Shown piece after piece: positions 1-8,794 of a stretch of DNA of 64,000 nucleotides (position 1 is its first letter; each line of letters begins with the position of its first letter). Source of the stretch: Bacillus sp. M6-12 (GTDB lineage: Bacteria > Bacillota > Bacilli > Bacillales > DSM-1321); contig NZ_PGVF01000009.1 in NCBI RefSeq assembly GCF_002860285.1, positions 186,001 through 250,000 of the forward strand. Reading direction: 5' to 3'. Under the pieces are notes generated by a model that worked only from the letters and a program-made list of their open reading frames with translations, did not search any database and had not been told where the DNA came from. Made by a program: the position numbers and the translations under genes.

Positions 1-650
1 AGGTCAAAAAATAGGGAATTGTTTACTTTGTTCGTTAATAAGATGCACAATACAATCGAAAACATAAAATAATATAAAGTGCTCACGCGCGGAAATGTCG
101 TCAAGTTCCTCTTGTCCATGTAAAATGAAAAGAAGAACAGCAGCACTAGTAGCAGAGAAAGATTTAATAGCAATTGCTTGGTCATTTCCATATTTTAACC
201 ACCTAAAAGATGAGATATATGATGCGGGCTCGAAAAATAAAACACAGATCTTGCAAGGTTTGTTGATAAATTTATTCGTAACACATACCGTAAATTCACA
301 CCGACTTCAGTTTTAATAGGGCACTTGAAAGAGAGATAGAACTTAAAATGTAAACGAGCCACACTAGTGTATTATGGAGGCAAATTAAAGATAGATTTTC
401 AGCTTTTCCTCCTTTAAATTACTCTAACAACCATAATATAACACTAATTCAGAATATATAATAAACAGAATGGTCCTTCCTGTTAATGTAGTTTTAATAG
501 GAAAGGATAGGAGATACCTTAAAAAATCTATAAATACTTTTAACACTTTTTTCATTTTACCAGGAGGCATTGCAATTGGATTGTGTTTGAACGTGAAGAA
601 ACAGTCTTTGCTAGGCATATAGTGAATAAATTAAAAGTTTTTTATTTTTT
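1..650. other. AT-rich stretch without a convincing gene
   Basis: Nothing here is recognisable. An open frame at 95-316 would encode 73 residues starting with a Ser run and Cys-Pro-Cys, but it lacks a ribosome binding site and resembles no family I know. A minus-strand frame at 424-618 is equally unsupported. The base composition is very AT rich, as expected for decayed intergenic DNA. Confidence 0.4.
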
Positions 651-664
651 TGAAAGCGCTTTCA
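651..664. promoter_or_regulatory. cre-like CcpA site
   Basis: The 14-bp perfect palindrome TGAAAGCGCTTTCA fits the catabolite-responsive element consensus of Bacillus. No intact carbohydrate gene follows it, so the site may be a leftover from a lost gene. A site match is seen; binding is inferred. Confidence 0.4.
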
Positions 665-813
665 GTTATAATTAAGTTGGGATGGATAGCACCAGTGGTA
701 TCGTGGTATCAGGCGTAGGCCTTAATAAATTCAATATTTTTATAATTTATATGTATAAATGAGTAAGAGAATGGAAAAAATTTATGACAGGAAGTGAAAT
801 AAGGGGGGAGAAA

Positions 814-927
814 GTGTCAGAACCAAGCCAATTGATATTACCCAAAAAAATAAAAAGCGATCTAGCCAAATCTGCATCGAACACAAGACCAATGCGCCGA
901 AAAATTACAAATCATTTCAAGAACTAG
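814..927 (+). CDS. very small Arc-like (ribbon-helix-helix) ORF or remnant
   Basis: A GTG start at 814 follows a strong AAGGGGGGAG site at 801-810 and opens a 37-codon frame. The residues LPKKIKSDLAKSASNTRPM resemble the start of Arc/MetJ-type ribbon-helix-helix repressors, where a short beta strand is followed by a helix and an R-S-M/V-N turn. The frame stops early, before the second helix is complete, so this is more likely a truncated relic than a working repressor. It is followed by a terminator at 1008-1040. The family call is a weak inference from pattern only. Confidence 0.3.
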   Translation: MSEPSQLILPKKIKSDLAKSASNTRPMRRKITNHFKN

Positions 928-1007
928 TAAGACAGTAAAGCACTTAAAAATATAGAAAAACAAATGGAAAAAGTCATGAAATAAAAAATAGCGAGAATAA
1001 GTACTAG

Positions 1008-1040
1008 AAAGCGATCAGAACAACGTCTGATCGCTTTTCT
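1008..1040 (+). terminator. Rho-independent terminator
   Basis: A perfect 12-bp stem AAAGCGATCAGA/TCTGATCGCTTT closes on a 6-nt loop and runs into TTCTGT. It probably ended the small Arc-like unit at 814-927. Confidence 0.7.
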
Positions 1041-1111
1041 GTATAAGTATTGAGGAAGTTGAGTAGATTTAGTCACTGTATACTCTATAGCAGGAGATTG
1101 ACGATAATTCT

Positions 1112-2023
1112 CCCCCTAAAAATGATGTGAAAGATGCTAAAGTCATTGCACAGCTTGGTCAAAGACGGAAGATAAGCTGAACCTACTATACCACAAGGAG
1201 TTTATGCCGAGCTCCGTGTGGGAAAGAAAATATGCGATCTTTTAACAGAGGACCTTCAAACGGTCCAAGACCAGATGCATAACTGGATTGATCGGTACTT
1301 TCCAGAGTTTCTAACGGTCTTTAAGAAGTGGGAGGGCAAGGCTGCATTACAATTCTTACGGCTATATGCTTTACCGCATGAGATAGTAAATTTCAAAGAA
1401 CACGCGTTACTTTCTCAACTAAGAAAATCCGTAACCCAGAGTGTGGGAATTAGTAAGATTCGGGAACTAAAGAAAGCAGCGAGTAAGTCCATCGGACTTC
1501 GGCAAGGATCTAATATGGCCAAATTGGATGCAAAAATAGATACATTACTTGATGAAATACCAGGTGTTCCACAAATGTTGGCGATAAAGGGTGTTGGGAG
1601 AGACAAAGTCGCTGGTTTTTTTGCGGAAGTTGGTGATCTGAAAGAATATACTCATCCCCGGCAGATTATTAAGCTGGCCGGCTTGAGTTTGAAAGAAAAT
1701 ACTTCTGGTAAACACAAGGGGAAAACAACCATCACAAAGAGAGGACGCAAAAAGCTTAGGGCCCTGATGTTTCGGGTTTTTATGACTCTCGTAGCTAAAA
1801 ACTCAGCGTTTAAGGCATTACATGAACTATACGAAACGCTCAGGTAATCCATTAAAAAAGATGCAGTCTCTTCTTGCTTTGGTAATAAATTGATCCGTAT
1901 CTTCTTTAGTATAAGTAAAAGCAATTTGAATTTAGTGAAGAAAAAATGTTAAAAGATATCCCTCATAGTTTCAAAGAAGGCAGAAAGGGCCGCTTAAATT
2001 CTGTTTTACTTTTGGATGAATAA
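1112..2023 (+). pseudogene. IS110-family transposase remnant
   Basis: The central and C-terminal parts of an IS110-type recombinase are readable, including the helix-hairpin-helix-like PGVPQMLAIKGVG segment and the AGLSLKENTSGKHKGKTTI segment of the Transposase_20 domain. The N-terminal DEDD catalytic domain is absent apart from a trace (KDAKVIAQL, near 1130-1157). A frameshift near 1157 and an in-frame TAA at 1173-1175 separate that trace from the long open part beginning with GTG at 1218. After the stop at 1845-1847 the family C-terminus continues in other frames (NPLKKMQSLLAL, then KKQFEFSEEKMLKDIP) to a TAA at 2021-2023, so there are further indels near 1850, 1890 and 1920. The element cannot make an active enzyme. 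Normal family length is about 400-430 residues. Confidence 0.85.
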
Positions 2024-2029
2024 TAGTGT

Positions 2030-2215
2030 TGTTTTACGATTTTGGACGGATTAGTCGGCAAAGCAACTAATTACGGGCTAAGACCCTGTGGGGCAGCATG
2101 GCCGACATCCACCTCATGGAAAGGTTGAACGAAGGAATTTGAGAGCGAAGAATCTGTGAGGTTGGGAGGGTTGACCTCCATGAGAAATGTGGACATCCAC
2201 CAGTGCGATCATATT
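2030..2215 (+). mobile_element. noncoding 3' end of the IS110-type relic, possible bridge-RNA region
   Basis: This GC-richer stretch follows the transposase remnant and has no coding potential. It contains G-rich and C-rich blocks able to fold, and the 10-mer GACATCCACC occurs twice (2104-2113 and 2192-2201). IS110-family elements encode a structured bridge RNA in a noncoding end; in the IS1111 group it lies 3' of the gene. Assigning this stretch to such an RNA is an inference from position and texture. Confidence 0.35.
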
Positions 2216-2489
2216 TTTACTAATCTGCCAATTTCTGTAATAGGTGGCTTAATGGGTTATATCTCTTTTTCCTTTGAGGATCCAAATATACCCTTTCCAG
2301 TGATAATTCCCCAACATAAAACATTTACCGTTAGGTAAACAACTATGAAAATCTAAGAAAAACGAAGAAATCGGCCGTATTAGCTTCTTTTATTGAGGGA
2401 GTTTAGTGCAATAGGCAGATGTAGAAATAAAATAATGTTATAAATAGATTAAATAGACATTGATAAAATTAATTTAGGGAGGTAATGAA

Positions 2490-3002
2490 ATGCTGGGATT
2501 ACCGAAAGGTGAAGTTTTTTTAATCCCTTGGACAGATGATTGGCAAAAGGAATTTTTATCAGAGAAAGGGAAAATTCAAGAGGTAATTGGTCAGCATATA
2601 TTAGCAATTCATCATATTGGAAGTACAGCAGTAAAATATTTAAGAGCAAAACCCATTATTTATATTGCCGTCGAAATCAAAGCATTCCAGGATGGTGAAA
2701 AGTGTGTCAAACCTTTAGAATCATTGGGTTACTCATATAAGGGAACAAATATTTTACCAGACAGATATTATTTCAACAAAGGTGAACCAAGAACACACCA
2801 AATTCATTTGTATCAAAGCAGAAATAAATATCTACTTGAACAGTTGAATTTTAGAGATTATTTAAGGAGCAATAAAGCCGCCAGAATTCAATATGAACAA
2901 CTTAAACTGGAACTTTCAAAAATAAATAAAGATAATAAACATAAGTATGCAAATGATAAAACTAATTTTGTAAAATTAATCTTAGATAAAATTAAAAAGT
3001 GA
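2490..3002 (+). CDS. GrpB family protein (nucleotidyltransferase-like)
   Basis: This 170-residue protein matches the usual length and pattern of the GrpB/UPF0157 family, which shares the nucleotidyltransferase fold and whose role is poorly defined. The signature HIGSTAV lies at 42-48 and KPIIYIAVEI at 54-63. In most members the residue after KPII is Asp, part of the acidic pair expected to bind metal; here it is Tyr58, so catalytic competence is doubtful. The start is fixed by AGGGAGGT at 2476-2483, seven bases before ATG. It stands alone, with a repeat/terminator-like element at 3018-3072 downstream. The family call is firm and the function is unknown. Confidence 0.85.
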   Translation: MLGLPKGEVFLIPWTDDWQKEFLSEKGKIQEVIGQHILAIHHIGSTAVKYLRAKPIIYIAVEIKAFQDGEKCVKPLESLGYSYKGTNILPDRYYFNKGEPRTHQIHLYQSRNKYLLEQLNFRDYLRSNKAARIQYEQLKLELSKINKDNKHKYANDKTNFVKLILDKIKK

Positions 3003-3017
3003 TATCAAATAGATACT

Positions 3018-3072
3018 CAACTAACGGTTGCGTTAGTTCAAGATCCACAGCTGCCGAATTGGTGGCTTTTTG
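3018..3072 (+). repeat. dispersed hairpin element, copy 1
   Basis: An inverted repeat AACTAACG/CGTTAGTT (3019-3038) is followed by a C/G-rich imperfect hairpin and CTTTTTG. A diverged copy with the same order of parts lies at 3902-3957, and a more distant one at 10342-10388. It probably acts as a terminator. Confidence 0.5.
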
Positions 3073-3197
3073 CTTACTGAACTAACAAGGCAGAGTACAA
3101 AGGAGTATTAATATTTTTAAAGAATACTTACTTATATAAATGCTTATTTTAAAATTCTTTTGCTACAAAACAGTGAAAATTAAAGGAGCTGATAAAG

Positions 3198-3845
3198 TTG
3201 ACACCGGATACTAAAATTAAGGAACAAACTATTTTTCATCACATTGGAAATAAAATCAAAACAGAAGATAGAGAGATTAATATAATTACTAGGTTAGAAG
3301 AACCGCTAATAGTAATTTTGGGCAACGTTTTGAGCGACGAAGAATGTGAAGAGCTAATTATGTTGTCAAAAGCCAAAATGCAGCGTTCAAAAATTGGAGC
3401 AACACGCGATATTAATCAGATTAGAACAAGCAGTGGTATGTTTTTTCAAGAAAATGAAAACAACACTATTATCAAAATCGAAAAAAGAATATCGTCTATT
3501 ATGAACATACCGATGGAACATGGCGACGGTATTCAAATACTTAAATATACTCCTGGTCAAGAGTATAAAGCTCATTTTGATTTTTTTTCACCAATAAGTG
3601 GAGCAAGTTTCAATAATAGAATTAGCACAATCGTAATCTACTTAAATGATGTGGAGCAAGGCGGAGAAACTTTTTTTCCTAAACTAAATTTTTCAGTATT
3701 CCCTCAAAAGGGTATGGCGGTATATTTCGAATACTTCTATAACGATACAGAATTAAACGAGCAAACATTACACGGTGGAGCACCAGTTATTGCTGGGGAA
3801 AAATGGGTTGCAACACAGTGGATGAGGAGACAACGAGTAAGATAA
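3198..3845 (+). CDS. prolyl 4-hydroxylase (2-oxoglutarate/Fe(II) dioxygenase)
   Basis: The 215-residue protein closely resembles the prolyl 4-hydroxylase described from Bacillus anthracis. The iron ligands are H126 and D128 (KAHFDFF) and H192 (LHGGAP), with K202 (GEKW) placed to bind 2-oxoglutarate. The double-stranded beta-helix core spans about 105-212. No signal peptide is seen, so it should be cytoplasmic. Substrates in bacteria are thought to be prolines in collagen-like or elongation-factor peptides; no collagen-like gene lies in this window. The start is TTG at 3198, ten bases after AAAGGAG (3182-3188). It is flanked by two copies of the hairpin element and appears monocistronic. Confidence 0.9.
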   Translation: MTPDTKIKEQTIFHHIGNKIKTEDREINIITRLEEPLIVILGNVLSDEECEELIMLSKAKMQRSKIGATRDINQIRTSSGMFFQENENNTIIKIEKRISSIMNIPMEHGDGIQILKYTPGQEYKAHFDFFSPISGASFNNRISTIVIYLNDVEQGGETFFPKLNFSVFPQKGMAVYFEYFYNDTELNEQTLHGGAPVIAGEKWVATQWMRRQRVR

Positions 3846-3901
3846 ATACTAGAATTCTTTTAAATAAAGCTCTGTTAATGATTGCTGTAGATTATTTCTT
3901 C

Positions 3902-3957
3902 AACAACGGGTGCGTTAGTTTAAGATTATCCGGCTGCGTAGGCAGCCTTTTGTTGTT
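3902..3957 (+). terminator. dispersed hairpin element copy 2, terminator
   Basis: The stem GGCTGC/GCAGCC (3932-3947) with a GTAG loop is followed by TTTTGTTGTT. The block upstream, ACGGGTGCGTTAGTTTAAGA, parallels the copy at 3018-3072, so both are one repeat family serving as terminators of the P4H gene and its upstream neighbour. Confidence 0.65.
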
Positions 3958-4089
3958 GTAAATACGAGGTTATTTGATGAGAATAAAGGAGTTTTACCAA
4001 TGGAAATTAATTATAAAATAGCCATTATTTATATCGATAGTTGAAAAGGGATAAAACTTGAAGCCATATTCGAAGTTTTAAGAATCCGC

Positions 4090-4579
4090 CAGGAAATCAG
4101 GGAAGTAAATGGCTGATACAATCGTTGTTATGAATCATGGGCAAATCGAACAGATCGGAAACCCGGAAAAAGTATATAATGATCCCGTAAATGCTTTCGT
4201 TTATAGCATTTTAGGAAGAGTAAATGAATTTCGGGGTGAATCCCTGCTTCATGAAAACGGGCTCACTGACGAGGGGGTGGGGTTTATTAGGCCCCATGAT
4301 ATAAGATTAAGCAGAAGATTATCGGCTCACAGCAGTCCTGCCGAGGTTGTTCACATACATGCAGTTGGATGCGCCGTTCGGGTTGAACTAAAACGTCTTG
4401 ATATAGACGGGTTTTTTGAAGCTGAGCTTAGTGCAGAAAAGTATCAGGAAATCGGTCCATTAGAAAAAGGCGAACTGCTTTATGCAGACTTCAGCAAAAT
4501 GAATATTTTCACAGAAAATAGGCAATCTGAACCGGAGGATGTCCCCAATGGTATAAGAAGCGCAATATATAATCTATAA
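4090..4579 (+). pseudogene. C-terminal remnant of a sulfate/molybdate-type ABC transporter ATPase
   Basis: From 4109 a 156-residue frame begins ADTIVVMNHGQIEQIG, the sequence that follows the H-loop in CysA/PotA-type ATPases, and continues into a TOBE-like domain with FIRPHDI. Upstream, 4090-4106 still reads as QEEIxEV in another frame, so one indel near 4106 separates them. Walker A, signature and Walker B motifs are all missing, so no ATPase can be made. FIRPHDI favours a CysA-type origin. No permease or binding protein gene lies nearby. Confidence 0.75.
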
Positions 4580-4651
4580 CAAAAATTTTAAAATACAAGT
4601 GGTGGAGACTAATAAGCAGCTTTACTTTTATAGATTATACTCTATTGTAAG

Positions 4652-4684
4652 ATCCGGCGGTTTTTGCCGGATTTTAATTTTTTC
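4652..4684 (+). terminator. Rho-independent terminator
   Basis: Stem ATCCGGC/GCCGGAT (4652-4672) with a GGTTTTT loop is followed by TTTAATTTTTT. It ends the ABC ATPase remnant. Confidence 0.75.
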
Positions 4685-4814
4685 AGCTGATTTGGCAGGT
4701 TTCCTATGAGGTAATCAATGGAATTTAATTTTTTCAAAAAAAAGGAATAGTTAAAGTAAAAGAGAATTTTAAAAGGTAGATTTTAGTAAAGATATTCGAA
4801 AGGAGTATTTCACT

Positions 4815-4992
4815 GTGAATGAATTTGTTTACATTATCAAACCGGAAGAAGTAATTTTATAGATACCATTACAGATGAAGAGGGAGAAATAATGGACAGG
4901 CACTTTCAATATCTTCATCGGAGAAAAAGCTTATCTTGGCTGGTCCATGTCTTGATGTTTCGTTTGCCATTGTTGTTTTTATAGCCGAATGA
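4815..4992 (+). pseudogene. YciI-like protein remnant
   Basis: GTG at 4815 after AAAGGAG starts MNEFVYIIKPE, the usual opening of YciI-type small proteins. The frame then breaks near 4850. A second frame reads FIDTITDEEGEIMDRHFQYL, and after another break a third reads KLILAGPCLDVSFAIVVFIA before TGA at 4990. All pieces are in the right order for one YciI-like protein of about 90-100 residues, so this is a gene with at least two indels and some loss. The function of the family is uncertain. Confidence 0.65.
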
Positions 4993-5211
4993 ATTATGAC
5001 AACAGCGTATATAGAATTTTCAAGAGAATCTGGGTAAATCAATTGTGTGTTTTTTTAAATTTATATTAGAAATAAATGGGAAGGTGGTACAATAGTCTGA
5101 GTTGTTATATATAGCAAAATAATGCAAAAAATGAATTCCTATAAGCATCTCACCGAAGGAAAGCTTTTAGGGAGAGAAACTAATTATTTAAAAGAAAAAA
5201 GGAGAAATTCT

Positions 5212-6252
5212 ATGTTTAAGAAACTGTTTCTAGTAATCATTGCTTCTATCTTCTTAATGACCGCATGCGATTCAGTAAAAGGTGTTAATTTAAATCAAAT
5301 GTTCTTGAATAACTCAAAGATCCAGTCAGCTCAGAGCTATACAGTTGTTTCACTGAACCTTGCTTATAATAAATCAGACGTAAAAGATAAAGAATATTTA
5401 AAGGTTTTGAATCTATTGAATAACATGAAATTGCATGTTCAGACAAAAATGCAAAAAGCTGACACCTTCTCCATGGGAGGATTTGTCCAGCTTTCACAAG
5501 GGAAAATTCCATTCCAGCTGTATTCTGATAATAAGCAGATGGTGTTACTGTTAGATCAAGCTTCTAAGGCCATCCGCATACCTGTACAGGGTGCGGGATC
5601 AAATAAAACTTTGGTTCAGAATATACAATCCAAATTGCTTCCTTCTGTGGTCAAGGATCTACCAAATCCAAACCATATTAACGTCCAAACGAATGTGAAT
5701 TATAAAGTCCATGGTGACAATGTACAAGGTCACAAGATTCATGCAGAAGTATATGCCAATGAAGTACCTGGTCTGTTAATAAAATTCCTCGATAATTTGG
5801 GCAAGGATCAAAATGCCCTCAATCAACTTGCAGCTGCTATGAATGAATTAAGCAAAATGACAGGCGATGATACCGTCGTTTCTGCAACGGATCTAAAGCA
5901 ATTGATAAAGGAATTTAAGGATGAATTTAATAAGTCGCTACCTGAGATGAAAAAATCAGGAATGTTTGATAAAAGAAATTTTTTAAAAACAGATATATTA
6001 GTAGATAAAAACTTTAATGAGAGAAAATCTTATACTGAGATTAAATTGAACAAACTTCCAGAGGATAATGGCGGCCTAAAAGGAATAACACTCAAGGTTA
6101 CCCAAGAAGTATGGAGTATTAACAAAAACGTAAAAGCCCAGAAAATCAACAGAACGAAATTTTTGAGTGAAGATGCCTCCGAAAATGAGTTTCTGGCAAC
6201 ATTGGATAAAAAACATAGTGTTCTTTATCGTGTCATAAAGTCATTTAACTAG
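5212..6252 (+). CDS. putative lipoprotein of unknown function
   Basis: The start chosen is ATG 5212, preceded by AAAAGGAG, and not the in-frame ATG 5122, because it gives a clean lipoprotein signal: a Lys-rich start, a hydrophobic stretch (LFLVIIASIFLM) and the lipobox TAC with Cys near residue 19. The mature part (about 327 residues) is hydrophilic, with alternating beta-like segments and Lys/Asn-rich stretches, and contains no motif I recognise. It should be anchored on the outer face of the membrane. It is monocistronic. Similar Bacillus lipoproteins exist without assigned roles, and I do not infer one. Confidence 0.7.
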   Translation: MFKKLFLVIIASIFLMTACDSVKGVNLNQMFLNNSKIQSAQSYTVVSLNLAYNKSDVKDKEYLKVLNLLNNMKLHVQTKMQKADTFSMGGFVQLSQGKIPFQLYSDNKQMVLLLDQASKAIRIPVQGAGSNKTLVQNIQSKLLPSVVKDLPNPNHINVQTNVNYKVHGDNVQGHKIHAEVYANEVPGLLIKFLDNLGKDQNALNQLAAAMNELSKMTGDDTVVSATDLKQLIKEFKDEFNKSLPEMKKSGMFDKRNFLKTDILVDKNFNERKSYTEIKLNKLPEDNGGLKGITLKVTQEVWSINKNVKAQKINRTKFLSEDASENEFLATLDKKHSVLYRVIKSFN

Positions 6253-6313
6253 CATCTGTCCGTCACTTAATAATGGACATTTAAGGAGAGGGTTATTCCC
6301 TAAATTCACTTAA

Positions 6314-6595
6314 ATGCTGTTTGGATCTCCCAAAAAACAGAGATATTTAAGAAACAACACGAAGAGAATATGTAATTGGTTATCTTATTATAATAATAGA
6401 TGGATTAAGGGGAAATTAGATTTTGAAATGTTAGAAGGTACTTTTGTTAAACCCTGGGATGGGATGGAAAAAAGTATAAGAATTTGTGGAAATTTGAATA
6501 TGGATTCAAGGAGTATAATGTATAAATTAGAAGAGCCGTCTTTTGTGGGCGACAAACCCGCACTTTGGTGTTTCATTATTGAAATATTTGATTAA
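6314..6595 (+). CDS. hypothetical ORF, doubtful
   Basis: A 93-codon frame without a clear ribosome binding site. An early segment (LSYYNNRWIKGKL) recalls the C-terminal end of IS3-type integrase domains, where a Y-N-N/R-I pattern occurs, but the rest does not. It ends just before a strong terminator, which is the main reason to list it. Confidence 0.25.
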   Translation: MLFGSPKKQRYLRNNTKRICNWLSYYNNRWIKGKLDFEMLEGTFVKPWDGMEKSIRICGNLNMDSRSIMYKLEEPSFVGDKPALWCFIIEIFD

Positions 6596-6627
6596 TTTAA
6601 AAGAACTAGTCAAGGCAGATTGTCGAC

Positions 6628-6680
6628 AAAAGGGGTTCGGAATGGTCTCATTCCGGTCCCCTTTTGGTGATTTTTATATT
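6628..6680 (+). terminator. strong Rho-independent terminator
   Basis: AAAAGGGG/CCCCTTTT (6628-6665) encloses a second stem CGGAATG/CATTCCG, and is followed by GGTGATTTTTATATTTTT. The outer arms make it usable in both directions. Confidence 0.75.
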
Positions 6681-6855
6681 TTTCTCCTATTTGGCAGGAA
6701 TTGAGCTATTATAGCCTCATATATTAGAAGAAAACAAGCGAATTCCAATGGAATTTAATTCAAGGTGAACATATTATGCAGTGAGACTCAAAAACAAAAT
6801 TGGAAACAATTAGCTTTATTTTGGACCGAGAATAACCCGTCTTTATAGTAGAAAT

Positions 6856-7383
6856 TTATAAGTTTGCATCACCATCAATGACAGTTAGGAATCTATTATT
6901 CCAAATAGACTGATGATGGTTAATAATATCACTTGCATTTAAAATTACACCATTTAATGTACTATGTGTCTCTTTGAAAAGCAGATTTTTTTGATACCCT
7001 AAACTATAGGCAGCTCTAATAGTTGTGTCGAGACAAAACTCAGTCTGTGCGCCTGCAAAAATAAGTTGTTCTATTTCATTGGTTTTTAGGTAATCTAAGA
7101 GTTCAGTTTGATAGAATGAATCCCATTTTGATTTTTTGATGATTTTATCGGTAGAGGTTACTAATAAATTTTTATGAAGTTTCCAGTCATGGTTCCCTTC
7201 AAAAAGTGCGTCTTGTTCGTTTTGACTAGTATGTTGAATGAAAATAATATGTATTTTCTTTTCTTTTGCCTGCTTAATTAGCTCGTTTATATTAATAACT
7301 AATTGCTCATTATTAAATAAGTAGTTTTGTGGAAGATTAAAGAAAATTTCTTGCATATCAATGATTATTAGTGCCTGTTTCAT
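6856..7383 (-). CDS. isochorismatase-family cysteine hydrolase
   Basis: The 175-residue protein has the catalytic triad of the isochorismatase-like superfamily: D9 in IIIDMQ, K86 in KSKWDSF and C117 in GAQTEFCLDT. Length matches single-domain members such as nicotinamidase-like and YcaC-like enzymes. The nicotinamidase metal-binding set (D-x-H) is not evident, so the substrate is open; an amide or ester-like small molecule is likely. It is cytoplasmic, alone on its strand, with ATG at 7383 and GGAAGTG upstream. Confidence 0.85.
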   Translation of the reverse strand: MKQALIIIDMQEIFFNLPQNYLFNNEQLVININELIKQAKEKKIHIIFIQHTSQNEQDALFEGNHDWKLHKNLLVTSTDKIIKKSKWDSFYQTELLDYLKTNEIEQLIFAGAQTEFCLDTTIRAAYSLGYQKNLLFKETHSTLNGVILNASDIINHHQSIWNNRFLTVIDGDANL

Positions 7384-7520
7384 ATAAAAACACTTCCTGT
7401 TAGTTTCTTTTTAAATATAACGGTGGCAATTTGATTTTGCAATAAAATAAAAATCTCCTGGTTTAACTTTTGATTGTGGTTACCATAACGATACGTTTTT
7501 ATCTTTTGCATCGGCAATGC

Positions 7521-7667
7521 TTAAAGACTCAGCTGCCAATCTGGAGGCTTCTCAAATTGATCAAACGGGAGGTTAGTATAAGGTTTACCATTTAAAATAG
7601 CATATAAGAGTGTTCGTTGGTTGGAGTTTGGATCCAAACTAACATTAAGGGGAAGGTATACAAATAC
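7521..7667 (-). pseudogene. C-terminal protein remnant, unknown family
   Basis: Reading the minus strand from just after a stop at 7668-7670, 48 codons are open and look protein-like (SNQRTLLYAILNGKPYTNLP, then FDQFEKPPDWQLSL and stop). There is no start codon or ribosome binding site, and upstream DNA has no matching frame. It reads like the preserved tail of a lost gene. I do not recognise the family. Confidence 0.4.
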
Positions 7668-7851
7668 TTAAACTAAAGAGGGAAAAATATTGAGTTTTCA
7701 AATGGATACGAACGAATTTTTTGATGGAAAAACTATAATATCCACAACTTTCTAATTTACTAAACAAGGGTCCTAGTTAGAGAAAACAACTACCTTCTTT
7801 TTAGTGCTAAATAGACGACGTTCATCTAAATAAAAAAAGAGATTTGAGCAT

Positions 7852-7928
7852 AAAAAAAAAGCCCTTGGTTTGATACTAATGTCCAGCTTGAATGCAAAAA
7901 GGACGAATCAAAACCAAAGGGGCTTTTT
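7852..7928. terminator. long imperfect inverted repeat, bidirectional terminator
   Basis: AAAAAGCCCTTGGTTTGAT pairs with ATCAAAACCAAAGGGGCTTTTT with three single-base bulges. T runs lie at both outer ends, so it can end the SET-domain gene on the minus strand and transcription from the left. Confidence 0.6.
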
Positions 7929-7980
7929 CAATTGAATTATAACCTAAATGAAATGAATGCTCAAAGTAAGTAAGGAAATA

Positions 7981-8406
7981 TCAGCTTTCGGTTTTATCCT
8001 TGTCATTTTCTGCTTCATCTTTATCTTTATCGAACCATAGCAACTCATTATCATCAACATCACCATTATAGTTGATTAGTATCTCTTCTCCTGCTTTTAT
8101 ATCTGTGTATGCATAGAATTCAAATGTATGGTTCTCAAAATTAATATCATAAGTGGCATTTGGCTTATATGAATGGTTAAAAAGCATGCCATATCCTAAT
8201 ACGACTGCCGTGTGGTTTTTACCATACTCAAACACATAATCATCAAGTACCGTATGCTCAATTAAAATATGTTCTCTATTAGGATAAGGTATGACCGGGG
8301 CTTCATGTATAAGTTCACCTTTTGCTATATCAACTGTCGCAAATACGCCTCTATTGAATTCCCCATCGCTGAGGGGTGATGGCTTTATTTCTATTATGTT
8401 AATCAC
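7981..8406 (-). CDS. SET domain protein (putative protein-lysine methyltransferase)
   Basis: The 141 residues form a compact SET domain: NRGVFAT at 18-24, the knot motif FNHS at 76-79 with the following KPNATY, and GEEILINY at 106-113 whose last Tyr is the expected catalytic residue. The C-terminus is a charged Asp/Lys tail. Stand-alone bacterial SET proteins of this size are known in Bacillus, with few defined targets. It is cytoplasmic and monocistronic, and ends at the bidirectional terminator. The family call is firm; methyltransferase activity is inferred. Confidence 0.85.
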   Translation of the reverse strand: MINIIEIKPSPLSDGEFNRGVFATVDIAKGELIHEAPVIPYPNREHILIEHTVLDDYVFEYGKNHTAVVLGYGMLFNHSYKPNATYDINFENHTFEFYAYTDIKAGEEILINYNGDVDDNELLWFDKDKDEAENDKDKTES

Positions 8407-8676
8407 CTTCGTGTTCTTTTGTCTTAACTTCCTTATAATAATAACGGTTTATTATCAAGAAAGCATCTATTTTAATTATTCAAATAAAAATCCTCTAATA
8501 TTGAACTAAGGGGGCCAGGTGTGTGCAAGAAAAAGCGGTTAGAAAAAAGGACAATACAGATAAAATGATAAAACCAGGTTGCTCTGTTCTGTTTTCTAAC
8601 TAAATTATAACACTTTTTATTTCAAATTATCGGTCTTTTTTTTTCCATTCTATTGGCAGATTTTTGTTTAGCCTCG

Positions 8677-8723
8677 TAATGGCGGCAGACTGATTTTACT
8701 GCTGCCATTATCTGCTGCTTTTT
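8677..8723 (+). terminator. hairpin with T run
   Basis: TAATGGCGGCAG/CTGCTGCCATTA forms a 12-bp stem with one G-T pair; a T run follows at 8719-8723 after TCTGCTGC. No gene clearly ends here on the plus strand. Confidence 0.45.
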
Positions 8724-8794
8724 CTAATTGTACTAACAGCAGGTTAATACAATAAATTTGACCAATTGATAACCTATAGGGGCAAAAATATAAA

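Noticed and set aside
95..316. 73-codon open frame as a gene
   Set aside because: No ribosome binding site, low-complexity start and no family pattern.
2156..2338. 60-codon frame after the IS110 relic
   Set aside because: It begins inside the structured noncoding end of the element and has no binding site.
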